A DNA stretch of 25,575 nt from WS-7 sp035635575 (GTDB taxonomy: Bacteria > Eisenbacteria > RBG-16-71-46 > SZUA-252), in the NCBI GenBank assembly GCA_035635575.1, contig DASQAV010000147.1:1-25575 (forward strand). Direction: 5' to 3'. The stretch's first letter is position 1. Every line of letters starts with the position of its first letter. The notes below the pieces were generated by a model that was given only the letters and a program-made list of their open reading frames with translations, had not been told where the DNA came from and made no database searches. Both the position numbers and the translations under genes were made by a program. This document shows, in pieces, positions 6,433 through 14,882 of this stretch.

Positions 6433-9363
6433 CTAGAGGTTCGTCACGTATTCCAGCGAGGCGGTCCGCTCGTCGAACAAAGGCGTCAATCCGTTCGCGT
6501 ACTTGAAGTGCCGGTAGTTGCCCCGGAGCACGATCGCCTGGTGCGGCGCGAATTCCCAGCGTGTCTCCACCCGCGGCGCTACGTCGTAGTCGGTGCCGGA
6601 ATTCCCGTTGCGTGAGCGCATGAACTGCACTTGTGCGTTCGTCAGAACCCGCGAGCGGAACGCATTCCAGGTGAACCCCGGCCCGACCGAGCTCACCTCG
6701 CTCACGCTGACATCGAAATCGGTCCGGGAATAGTTCCCCGAAATCGTGACCGTCCAGGGTGGGGAGATTCCCAGCGCCCAGTTCGCGAACAGCGTGAGGC
6801 TCTCCGTGTTGTTGGGGGTCCCTCCGGACCGGTTCTTGGAGTTCTGAAGCATCGCCGAGCACGAGACGGAGTGCTGGATGCCGGCGTAATTCCAGGTCGT
6901 ATGCGGCGAGATGGCGTACAGCCGCGTCGTGTTGCGCGAGCCCTGGAGCAGGGAGTCCGTGCCGTCCGACTCGCTGGTGTAGATGGAGAACTGCGCATCG
7001 GTCCCGAAGCGCATCGCCGGCTGCCAGGAGCCGTTCACTCCGTAGCTCCTTCGGCGCGTATCCGCGATCGCGGCGGTATTGATGCCCTCGTTCTGAAGCC
7101 CCGCGGTTCCATCGAGCGACAGCTTCCCCTTCAGCATCTGAACGCGCGCGTTCGCTCCCAGCTCCAGCCGGTCCCCGGTGATGCCGGTGTTCCCGAGCGT
7201 CTTGAATCCGCCGTTCAGGTACTCGGCTTTGATGCCCATGTGCGAGAGCGCCGTTTCATGGAACAGCTGAAGTCCCAGGGCATGCCCATCCAGAGGGGAT
7301 GCGTCGGATCGACGGTCGCGATCGTACCTGGACAACGCCGTCTCGAGCTGAGCACGCACATGGCGCACCGGCATCACGCCTTGGAATCGGGCCGAATAGA
7401 CCGTGTTCGCCTCCGGGGTGATCGCGAGCGTGCTCTCGATGCCCCCCAGAGATCCCGCGTCATCCGTCGCGCGCAGGACCGAAACCTCGACCGAATTGGC
7501 GGCCGGATCCCCGTACCCGATTCGTCCCGCGGTCATGCTGCGGGCGAATTGCGGACTCGCCGGATACTCCAGGGTAGGCACAATCGCCTTTCGCGCGCGT
7601 CCGGATGCGAATCCAAGGCGCCAGCGTTTGGGATGGAGCTCGAACCCGCCTCCGAGAAGCGTCGCGTCGGCGAGCGTGTAGTTGGAGAACTGGGGCGCGA
7701 GGTTTCCGGCCGTGAGTCCGGCCCATTGCCACCGAGGAGAGACGGCCAGCTGGTTGATGTTCTGCCGGTAACTCACCTGGTCTCCGGACACGAGCGCCGA
7801 GACCGGCACTTGAATCCGATCGCCGACCACGCCCACGGTCAGACCCGTCACGACCCTCGCGCTCTGGTCCGGTCGCGTGGGGGCGCCCGAGCCGTCGCGG
7901 CTGTAGGTCTCCCCCGAGAGCGATGCGCTTCCGTGAAGCTTTGCCCAGTTCGGTCCGACCCCCACCGGTTGCACCGTGGGCGCGACCGCGGTCGGCGTCG
8001 CCTCCATGGGAGCGCCGTCGGATGGGACGGCCTCGGGCACCGTCGGCACGACCGCGGTCGAATCCGGAGCGGCGCTGGAAGCCGTGTCCGCGAACGCCGG
8101 GGTCATGGATGTCGGCGAGCCCGGGGCCGCGGGAGCTTGCGCAAGGCGGGGATCCAGGTTCGATTTCATTCGCAGCCCCGAGGCGCTTCGCACCGCCGCT
8201 CCGTCGCCGGGGCGCCACAGAGAGACCAGCGCATGGATCAGATTGTCGGCGAAGTTCGCGCCGCCGTTCTCGGGATCCTTCTGCTCCGAGGCGCGTGCGC
8301 CCCCTGGGACGGGTTCGTCACGCGCGTCCCCGAACGTCCCCAACCGGTCGTCCGTGAGTGTCGAGCCGGTCCGCGACTCACGGAGCTTCGCGGCGCGCAC
8401 CGGATCCGACACCCACGTGAAGGTGTAGACGCGACTCTTGCCGTCATTCTCCCCGAAGGTGATCACCGGGCCCTTGCCAAAGTCGATGATGGTGAAGCTG
8501 GGGCTTGGCATCCCTCCCCTGCCGACCGGTGGAGCGCCGAAGGACCTGAGACCGGTCCCGGACCCGAGGCCGCCCAGGGGAAACGCTGCCTGGACGCGCC
8601 AGGCGTACGTCCTCCCCTCGACGAGCAGAGGTGCGGAGGCGGGGTAGGGAATGGCGCTCGTCTTGTTGAAGAGAGCTTCGTAGATCGGCCGGTTGGCCTC
8701 GATGGCCTGCGGAGCGGTCTGGCCGGGCAGCATCTCGACGAGCCGGAACCAGTGCGGCAGCTGGAGGCCGACCTGCGACATGACGGGAGTCCACTGGAAG
8801 ACCGGCAGCGGGACGGAGACAATGCTTCCGTTCTCGGGAAAGACCAGCGTGGGTGGCTTTGGATAGAACACGATGTAGGTCGTGCACGTCTGGAGCGAGC
8901 CGATCGGCACCCCGCTCGCGGTCCGTACGTTGGTGAAATCGGCGCAGATGTTGTAGCTGCCGTCCGGAAGCCGGCCGGTTTCGTCGACCGACTTGCGAAC
9001 GTCTCCCTGGAGCACCATGCGGGACCAATCGGTGATCAGGTTGGTCGGATACACGACGTAGCCGGCACCGTAGGTGCGTGGGAGAGGAGGCGTGCTTCCC
9101 ACGAGCACTCCACCTCGCAGGATGCTGATCTGAAGATCCGCAAGGACGGGCTCGTTCGAGGAATTGGAGACGGCCAGCGTGATGAACGTGTTCGAGGATC
9201 TCCAGGTGGAGGGGTACGGCGGAGGGAGGAGCGAGACCCTCCCGACGGTAGCGCTGAAGGAGCTCTGCGCGCGCGCCGTTCCGCCGCCGAGCAGCAGAAG
9301 GGTCCCGAGAAGGAGCAGGAAGGCAAAACGGAAACGAGAGCCGAAGCTCATGAGACCCCCCAT
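6433..9363 (-). CDS. Outer-membrane beta-barrel protein with N-terminal Ig/Fn3-like domains
   Basis: A 976-residue exported protein, last gene of the minus-strand train. The signal peptide is residues 1-32, ending GGGTARAQ. An Ig-like region follows (about 35-168) with a Cys pair at 140 and 160. A Fn3-like segment at about 170-295 carries PVFQWTPV and RTYAWRVQAAFP, a pattern seen in large Bacteroidota surface proteins. Residues 400-470 are an Ala/Pro/Thr-rich linker. From about 472 to the end the chain alternates residues in many strands separated by turns (for example ARVVTGLTVGVVGDRI, GIKAEYLNGGFK, TASLEYVTNL), consistent with a barrel of roughly 500 residues. The start may be ATG 9363 or ATG 9351; the latter has a G-run 4 bases upstream. 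The upstream CARDB gene stops 3 bases before 9363, suggesting coupling. It could anchor or export the other train products, but that is inference. Confidence 0.8.
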   Translation of the reverse strand: MGGLMSFGSRFRFAFLLLLGTLLLLGGGTARAQSSFSATVGRVSLLPPPYPSTWRSSNTFITLAVSNSSNEPVLADLQISILRGGVLVGSTPPLPRTYGAGYVVYPTNLITDWSRMVLQGDVRKSVDETGRLPDGSYNICADFTNVRTASGVPIGSLQTCTTYIVFYPKPPTLVFPENGSIVSVPLPVFQWTPVMSQVGLQLPHWFRLVEMLPGQTAPQAIEANRPIYEALFNKTSAIPYPASAPLLVEGRTYAWRVQAAFPLGGLGSGTGLRSFGAPPVGRGGMPSPSFTIIDFGKGPVITFGENDGKSRVYTFTWVSDPVRAAKLRESRTGSTLTDDRLGTFGDARDEPVPGGARASEQKDPENGGANFADNLIHALVSLWRPGDGAAVRSASGLRMKSNLDPRLAQAPAAPGSPTSMTPAFADTASSAAPDSTAVVPTVPEAVPSDGAPMEATPTAVAPTVQPVGVGPNWAKLHGSASLSGETYSRDGSGAPTRPDQSARVVTGLTVGVVGDRIQVPVSALVSGDQVSYRQNINQLAVSPRWQWAGLTAGNLAPQFSNYTLADATLLGGGFELHPKRWRLGFASGRARKAIVPTLEYPASPQFARSMTAGRIGYGDPAANSVEVSVLRATDDAGSLGGIESTLAITPEANTVYSARFQGVMPVRHVRAQLETALSRYDRDRRSDASPLDGHALGLQLFHETALSHMGIKAEYLNGGFKTLGNTGITGDRLELGANARVQMLKGKLSLDGTAGLQNEGINTAAIADTRRRSYGVNGSWQPAMRFGTDAQFSIYTSESDGTDSLLQGSRNTTRLYAISPHTTWNYAGIQHSVSCSAMLQNSKNRSGGTPNNTESLTLFANWALGISPPWTVTISGNYSRTDFDVSVSEVSSVGPGFTWNAFRSRVLTNAQVQFMRSRNGNSGTDYDVAPRVETRWEFAPHQAIVLRGNYRHFKYANGLTPLFDERTASLEYVTNL

Positions 9364-9366
9364 CGG

Positions 9367-12300
9367 TTACCGAATGAGCCGCGGTTGTGATTCCGGCGGC
9401 AGCTGAAGCTGTTGTTTCTCGATCATTCTCAGGATCGAGGTCGAGGCGCGCCCCTCGTTGTTTCCGGGCTGGGCATCGTTCGCAACCGAGGCGGTCGCGA
9501 CTGCCATGAGCGTCGATCCCGAAGGCGTCGTGACCGGCCACATCAAGGACATCATCCCGCCGGGCGCGATGGAGACCGGGAACTCGCGGCGCGCCGACTC
9601 GGCGCCATCCACCTGGAGCACGCCTGTCACGGTTCCGCTGGCGGCGGCCGACCCCACATTCTGAACCCGAATCGTGATCGTCAATGCGTCCCCGGCCTTC
9701 GGCATGGCCGGCGCGTACGTGATGTCGGCAGGCGTGATCTGGAGGTCCGGACGCGCAAGGGTCGCCATCATCAGCGTTCCTCCCAGGGGCGCCATCTTGG
9801 TCTCCGGATTCGCGACGATCCCAGGCTGCTTCATGAGCGTCGGTGCCACGAGCGTTGCCGTGAAACCGGCCGTGACGTCGCGGGTGGCCTCGGTGGTCTG
9901 CCCGAGCACGGTGGCGCGGCAGAGAAGGACGTGCCTGCCGGCAGCCGGGGTCCACCGCGGGAAGCCGGTGAAGATGAAGTCCTTTCCCGCCACGATGTCG
10001 CCGGTCGCTTCACCGATCTTCACCTGATCGGCGAAGAGCTCGACACGAACCCCCTTCGCGTCGGCGGTGCCCGGGTTCATCGCGCGGACCGAGAGCTCGA
10101 CCGATTGGCCCGCGGCGGGCGCGACGGGATTCAGGCGCACATCCGCGGCGGTCACGAGGAGCCGCGGCATGGAGAAGGAGGCGCGGCCGATGAGCGACGC
10201 GACGCCCATCCGCGCGGCGCCCTTGGTTCCGATCTCGATGGGCTTCGAGGCCGAGCCGCTCCGATCCGCCCAGCTCACCACGACGCGCACGTCGTAGCGT
10301 CCCTGCTTGGCCTTCCAGGCCTTGAATCCGGAGGCGACCACGGGCTGCGCGACCGGCACGTCCACGCTCGCCTCACCCAGCTTCTCGTCCCCGACGTACG
10401 CCTCGACCTTGACCTTGTTGGCGGGCACCCGCTCCGAGTTGAAGAGACGGACCGAGAGCGCCATGTCGGCGCCGGGCTGGGGAGGATAGGGGGTCAGGAG
10501 GATGCTGTTGGCGGTGACTCCGAGGAGGGAGGTCATGCCGCTGCCGAGCTTCCCTCGAGTCATCATCGCGAGCGATCGCGTCTGGATCGGGGTCCCCGTG
10601 GACGCCGGAGGCGTCATGATGAGCGGCAACAGCATCCGGGTCTGCGTCATCCCGCCCGCCGTCATCGGGGAACCCGTGGACGCGATGCCTCCCGAGCCCT
10701 TCCCGACCAGCACCGACCTCGTCATCGCCCCGGCTCCGGGAGCCGGCGGGATGCCGGGCTTCATCGCGGAGGGGCTCACGGTGATCCGGTCCGCCGCGGT
10801 GGACGTGAGCGGGCGTCCGCCGGGGCCCGTGCCGGCGAGCTGGATCTCCACGGGGAAGGTTCCTGCCTTCGAAGGGGTCCACTGGTCGAAGGTCACGGTG
10901 CGGCGCTGGTGTGGAAACAGAACGCCGAGATTCCTGGTCGCCACGACCTTGTTCTCGATCTTCAGCGTCCCGCGCACGTCGTTGAAATTGTGGTTGAAGG
11001 GATTCGTGACGGTGAAGGCGAGGCTATAGGGCTGCGGTCCGGAGGGCGCGGGGGCGGCCGTCATGGCCTGGGAGGTCGAGTGCGTCCCGCCTCCACCGCC
11101 CACGCTGCCCATCGGCGTGCCGCCGCCCACGCCGCCGACGGTGCCTGTCCCGCCCGTGCCCGCACCGCCGAGGACGTGGACGCCGCTCCCACCGCCGGTG
11201 CTCATCATCGGTGTGCTGGTGGGTGTTCCCCCGCCCATCCCGGACATCATGACGACGGGCATGGAGCGCACGGCCTCGATCTTCAGGAATCCCGGAGCGG
11301 TCGTGGTCGTAAGCACGCCCTGCATCGCGCCGAGGCGGCCGGGGTTGACCCGGATGCCTCCCATTCCACCCCCGCCTCCACCTCCGCCGCCCCCCGACGG
11401 CGCCGGCGATACCATCACGTCGCCGAATTCCATCCGATTGTTGCTCTGGGCTCCCTCGTTGTCGCAGTAGGCCTCCAGGATCACGTTCTGGTGATTGCCC
11501 GGATGGGAAGGGGTCCAGGGAACGTTGATCGTCGAGGTGCCGCTGGGCCCGATGACGCCCGGCGTGGAGTTCGCGAGGTCGGTGGTTCCGTTCTCGCGAA
11601 GGTAGAGGACGACGTTCGTGGCGGAAGCAGCGCCGTTGTTCACCACCGTGAACGTGAGGGGCGTGACGACCCCCGTGACGATCGCATCCACCGGCTCGAA
11701 CCCGGATATGGCGAGGTCCGCGGTGTTGGAGGGCGTCGGGGGAGAAGGCGCGCCGCCGCCACCTCCGCCGTCGAAGGTCTGGGATCCGCTGCTGCCGCTG
11801 CTCTCGGATCCGCCGCCGCTCACGAAATTCTCCGCGGTCTTGGCGATCCAGGCGTCGAGCATTCCAAAGAGCGCCGCCTGGAGCTTCTCCTTCACCGCGC
11901 CCGCAACCCCCTTCGCGCCTCCCGGCTGTGACGCGAGCTGCGTGGCAATCTCGCCCGCGCCCGTCGATGCCGCGGCGGCCACGAGGGAGGTCTTGAGGTG
12001 GGAGAGGAGCGTGTAGGAGAGCTTGGGCTCGCCCGGCTTCCCCAGGTCCTTGCTGCCGCCCAGAAGGCCGAAGTGGCTTTCCACGCGCCCGTACCACCAG
12101 CGCATCTCCTTCGAATCCGCGCCCGGCGTGTTCCACATGCGCGTGAGCTCGGATGCGCGCTCGGACCACTTCCACTGAGGCAGCTCCGAGAGCGTCTTGG
12201 AAGAAGGCGGATCCGGCTCGCCCTTCGCGCGGTCCATCGCCGTTCGCCAGAGGATTCCCGCGAAGGAGGACTCGACTCCCTGGTTCGTGCGGAGGTCGCT

Positions 12301-13320
12301 CAGGTTGTTGAAGGTCTGGGTGTAGTACTTGGACTGATCCTGCTCGGTGCCCGCCGCCGTGGAATATCCGGTTCCGATGAGGAGAAGCTTTCCGGGGAAG
12401 TCCGCCTGGAGCTTCGACACCAGATCGGGGAACCGATCCACCGCGTCCGCGCTGACGCTTCCGGGGAACCATTCCAGCGACACCACGTCCACGGCCGCCG
12501 AGCCCAGGACCGCGCCGAGATAGCCGCGCAGCGATTCGTACGCCTGCTGATAGCTCTCGTCCGTGAGCGCGACGTTCACGATGGCGCCGAACCGGATCAG
12601 CTCGTAGTCGAAGGACGCGCTGACGAGGACCGGCGTGGCCTGGAGCGAGGTTCCCGCGAGCGCCGTCTGCTCCGATGCGTGGAGCTTCTCGACCGTCGCC
12701 TTGAGGATCTCGGCCGCCTTTGCCGCCTCGATGGGTCCGTGGGTCGCGGGGTGATTCAGCGGCCGCTCCAGCTGGTAGAGCATGATCTGCGAATAGGCCT
12801 GGGCGTCTCCCGCCTTCCCCGTGAGCTCGACGGTCTTCGCGGCGAAGGACCCCACCCGGTCCGGAAAGTCGCCGGGCAACGCCTCGCCCTGGGTTGCGCC
12901 GATCAGGATCGGGGCGAGGCGGACGTTGTTCGCCTTCGCCCAGACGCAGAGCTTGGCGAGACGGCCGGCGCCCTTGTCCCCCAGCTCCTTCACCTCGACC
13001 GGGAACTGGATGACGTTGAACCCCGCGGCCTTCAGATACTTGTCATAGAGCTTCTGGACCGAGGCGACCGCGTCGTCGGGGCTTGCACTGGAGGAGAGGC
13101 CGTCGAGATCCAGCCCGACTCCGAAGATGGGGAGGAGTCCGGTCGCGCTCACCGGCGAGGCGGACTCTGTTGGAGATTGGGCCGCCGGAGCCGGAGCTGC
13201 CGCCGCCTCTCCCTCGGCTCGTGCCCATCCCGGGGCCACCGCGGACGCGAGAAGGGCGGCGAGGGTCAGGGTCTTCGCGATCGTGGACCGCGGGCGAAGG
13301 AGAAGTGCTGTGGCTGGCAT
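9367..13320 (-). CDS. Secreted protein with possible TIM-barrel N-terminus and multiple CARDB-like domains
   Basis: 1317 residues. ATG 13320 is chosen because GGAGG lies 8 bases upstream and a signal peptide follows (residues 1-36, ending GWARAEG); the longer frame to 13494 is shadow sequence of the neighbouring gene. Residues 60-420 read as an alpha/beta repeat (FGVGLDLDG, FNVIQFPVEV, RLAPILIG, ATPVLVSASF, VDVVSLEWFPGS, KLLLIGTGYS), resembling a glycosidase-type TIM barrel; E283 is one candidate active-site residue, but no family is certain. Beta-sandwich units follow at about 535-640, 762-850, 940-1030, 1055-1150 and 1190-1298. The first and last match the CARDB pattern best (DLAISGFEP, FTVVNNGAASATNV; DLQITPADI, ITIRVQNVGSAAASG). 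Gly/Met/Thr-rich linkers separate them. It could be an adhesin or scaffold whose barrel domain binds a glycan. Confidence 0.8.
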   Translation of the reverse strand: MPATALLLRPRSTIAKTLTLAALLASAVAPGWARAEGEAAAAPAPAAQSPTESASPVSATGLLPIFGVGLDLDGLSSSASPDDAVASVQKLYDKYLKAAGFNVIQFPVEVKELGDKGAGRLAKLCVWAKANNVRLAPILIGATQGEALPGDFPDRVGSFAAKTVELTGKAGDAQAYSQIMLYQLERPLNHPATHGPIEAAKAAEILKATVEKLHASEQTALAGTSLQATPVLVSASFDYELIRFGAIVNVALTDESYQQAYESLRGYLGAVLGSAAVDVVSLEWFPGSVSADAVDRFPDLVSKLQADFPGKLLLIGTGYSTAAGTEQDQSKYYTQTFNNLSDLRTNQGVESSFAGILWRTAMDRAKGEPDPPSSKTLSELPQWKWSERASELTRMWNTPGADSKEMRWWYGRVESHFGLLGGSKDLGKPGEPKLSYTLLSHLKTSLVAAAASTGAGEIATQLASQPGGAKGVAGAVKEKLQAALFGMLDAWIAKTAENFVSGGGSESSGSSGSQTFDGGGGGGAPSPPTPSNTADLAISGFEPVDAIVTGVVTPLTFTVVNNGAASATNVVLYLRENGTTDLANSTPGVIGPSGTSTINVPWTPSHPGNHQNVILEAYCDNEGAQSNNRMEFGDVMVSPAPSGGGGGGGGGGMGGIRVNPGRLGAMQGVLTTTTAPGFLKIEAVRSMPVVMMSGMGGGTPTSTPMMSTGGGSGVHVLGGAGTGGTGTVGGVGGGTPMGSVGGGGGTHSTSQAMTAAPAPSGPQPYSLAFTVTNPFNHNFNDVRGTLKIENKVVATRNLGVLFPHQRRTVTFDQWTPSKAGTFPVEIQLAGTGPGGRPLTSTAADRITVSPSAMKPGIPPAPGAGAMTRSVLVGKGSGGIASTGSPMTAGGMTQTRMLLPLIMTPPASTGTPIQTRSLAMMTRGKLGSGMTSLLGVTANSILLTPYPPQPGADMALSVRLFNSERVPANKVKVEAYVGDEKLGEASVDVPVAQPVVASGFKAWKAKQGRYDVRVVVSWADRSGSASKPIEIGTKGAARMGVASLIGRASFSMPRLLVTAADVRLNPVAPAAGQSVELSVRAMNPGTADAKGVRVELFADQVKIGEATGDIVAGKDFIFTGFPRWTPAAGRHVLLCRATVLGQTTEATRDVTAGFTATLVAPTLMKQPGIVANPETKMAPLGGTLMMATLARPDLQITPADITYAPAMPKAGDALTITIRVQNVGSAAASGTVTGVLQVDGAESARREFPVSIAPGGMMSLMWPVTTPSGSTLMAVATASVANDAQPGNNEGRASTSILRMIEKQQLQLPPESQPRLIR
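11071..11394 (-). repeat. Gly/Met/Thr-rich low-complexity linker coding tract
   Basis: Within the CARDB-like protein, codons for residues 643-750 contain a run of ten Gly (643-652), clusters of Met (690-695, 705-706) and repeated GGGTP, GGTGT and GGVGG units. The DNA is a matching simple-sequence tract rich in CCx triplets on the plus strand. Such linkers are flexible and disordered, and the DNA is prone to length change by slippage. Confidence 0.75.
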
Positions 13321-13349
13321 GATCCGTTCCTCCAGGGAGCCACGCGCCT

Positions 13350-14846
13350 CTAGGGCGCGTCCGGCTCCGATCGATTGACGCCGAGCGTGATCGCGATGGT
13401 GGTCAGGTCGCCGAAATCGGGCCTCCGGCCTGCGCTGATGGGCACGGCCGCGCGTACTTCGTCCTTGTAGCCGTCCCAGTAGAGGTCCACCCACTCCGGG
13501 CGGAGCATGTTCTCGAAGATGGCGGCATAGTCCGACTTGCTGCGCGCGTTGTAGCCGGTGAAGTAGTCGGCGTATGCGAGCGGAAGGAGATAGGGCTTGG
13601 GCCCGGCCTCGTTCACGCCCGTGACGCTGGAGAGCGGGCGCCCGTTCAGGCCCGCGAAGCAGAGCGTGTTGTAGAGCTGCGCCACGGGGCTGGTGGAGAC
13701 ACGGAACAGCGTCGCGTCGTTCGCCTGGAGCGCGGCCATGAACCGGGGAAGCCCCATGTGCCGGGCGTACTCCGAGAACGTGAGCGCCAGGATGTACTCG
13801 TCGTGCACGATGAACCGGGGCGGAAGGTCCCGAATACGGTAATAGGCGTAGCCGGTATCGGCGGGCACGTCGCCTCCCGAAGGCGAGAGCTCGCGGATGC
13901 CGGCTCTCCGGAGCTGGTTGTAGAGCCAGACGTCCGGGGAGGGCGCGGTCACGCTGGTATAGCAGGGGAGCGTGTCGCCGACGCCGGTGCCCTCGGGATG
14001 CAGGGCCTTCTCGACGTAGACCACGTCGTTGTTGGCGAACCAGTCGAACATCTCCTGCCGCCGGCCCGCGTGAACGACCAGGCGGAGGGTGTTGGCGATT
14101 CCCTCCTGGTAGGTGGCGGCCAGATTGGGGATGGCTTCCACGCCATAGTGCGTGCCGTCGGCGCCGTAGTGATAGGACCTGCTGCTCATCCAGAACATGT
14201 GCGCGCGTCCATCGGAGCGGTCCTGCGTGTGCACCAGCTCGTGGATGAACGTGCTGGTCGCCCAGTTCAGATCTCCGTTGAAGACCGCCTGCCCCAGGGC
14301 CATCTGCCCGGCCCAGGCATCTCTTCTCGCGGGAACGGCCTGGTGCAGCTCACGCGCGCACCGCTCGCGGCTGTCGTCACCGGTGGCCATGTTGGAGGCG
14401 CAGGGCCACGCGTGACCGTGACCGTCGGTGCAGGCATCCCACTTCCGGTACGCGCCGCGGTTCATCGCGGTACCGGTGTCGTCCAGAAGCATGATGATGA
14501 CGGGCTTGTTCAGCACCTTGATGATCTGCGCCGCCACGTACTGAAGATTCCCATCGCCGCCATGGCCGGGCTCTTGAAGGAGGGCCCGGACCATGTTCTT
14601 GAGACCGGGAATGTTGGGATTGGACCAGAAGGCGCCCGTCTCGGTGCCTCCCCAGATGCCGATGTTGTCCAGGACCGCCGGCGCACGCGCGGTGTCGTTC
14701 GGCGCGGCCACGTACCGGAACGAGACCTTGTTGCGCAGATAGGTCCGATCCTCGGTGGGCTGCGCGCCCGCGGAGACCGGCACGACCAGCGCGATGAGCC
14801 CCAGCCAGAACGGAGCGAATCTCCTCACGACGGGCACGAGCGGCAT
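13350..14846 (-). CDS. Secreted HELVH metallopeptidase-like protein, paralogue 3
   Basis: 498 residues with a signal peptide (1-29, ending VSAGAQ). The zinc-binding motif is H202-E203-L-V-H206 in FIHELVHTQDRSDGRAH. A third ligand, if gluzincin-like, would be E237 (VEAIPN) or E248 (TYQEGIAN). Cys 139, 149, 163 and 295 are shared by all three paralogues and could form two disulfides in an exported protein. The C-terminal half carries LPPRFIVHDEYILAL, LPLAYADYFTGYN and FENMLRPEWVDLYWDGYKD, nearly unchanged between copies. I recognise no named peptidase family; zinc peptidase activity is inferred from the motif alone. ATG 14846 has GGAGG 9 bases upstream. It follows paralogue 2 after 36 bases and precedes the CARDB-like gene by 29 bases. 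Confidence 0.85.
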   Translation of the reverse strand: MPLVPVVRRFAPFWLGLIALVVPVSAGAQPTEDRTYLRNKVSFRYVAAPNDTARAPAVLDNIGIWGGTETGAFWSNPNIPGLKNMVRALLQEPGHGGDGNLQYVAAQIIKVLNKPVIIMLLDDTGTAMNRGAYRKWDACTDGHGHAWPCASNMATGDDSRERCARELHQAVPARRDAWAGQMALGQAVFNGDLNWATSTFIHELVHTQDRSDGRAHMFWMSSRSYHYGADGTHYGVEAIPNLAATYQEGIANTLRLVVHAGRRQEMFDWFANNDVVYVEKALHPEGTGVGDTLPCYTSVTAPSPDVWLYNQLRRAGIRELSPSGGDVPADTGYAYYRIRDLPPRFIVHDEYILALTFSEYARHMGLPRFMAALQANDATLFRVSTSPVAQLYNTLCFAGLNGRPLSSVTGVNEAGPKPYLLPLAYADYFTGYNARSKSDYAAIFENMLRPEWVDLYWDGYKDEVRAAVPISAGRRPDFGDLTTIAITLGVNRSEPDAP

Positions 14847-14882
14847 CCTGAAATTCCTCCGGACAAGAAACGTCGGCGCCTC

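Noticed and set aside
6631..9390. 919-residue plus-strand frame opposite the barrel gene
   Set aside because: Arg/Gly/Pro-rich shadow frame typical of high-GC DNA; the minus strand has a signal peptide and barrel pattern.
9412..13353. Two long plus-strand frames (9412-11931 and 11998-13353) opposite the CARDB-like gene
   Set aside because: Both are Arg/Gly/His-rich with no domain pattern; they mirror the real minus-strand gene.
13321..13494. Extended start of the CARDB-like gene, similar in sequence to frames at 14377-15024 and in the 16646 extension
   Set aside because: The similarity between these stretches comes from the conserved C-termini of the three metallopeptidase paralogues read in another frame, not from real N-termini.
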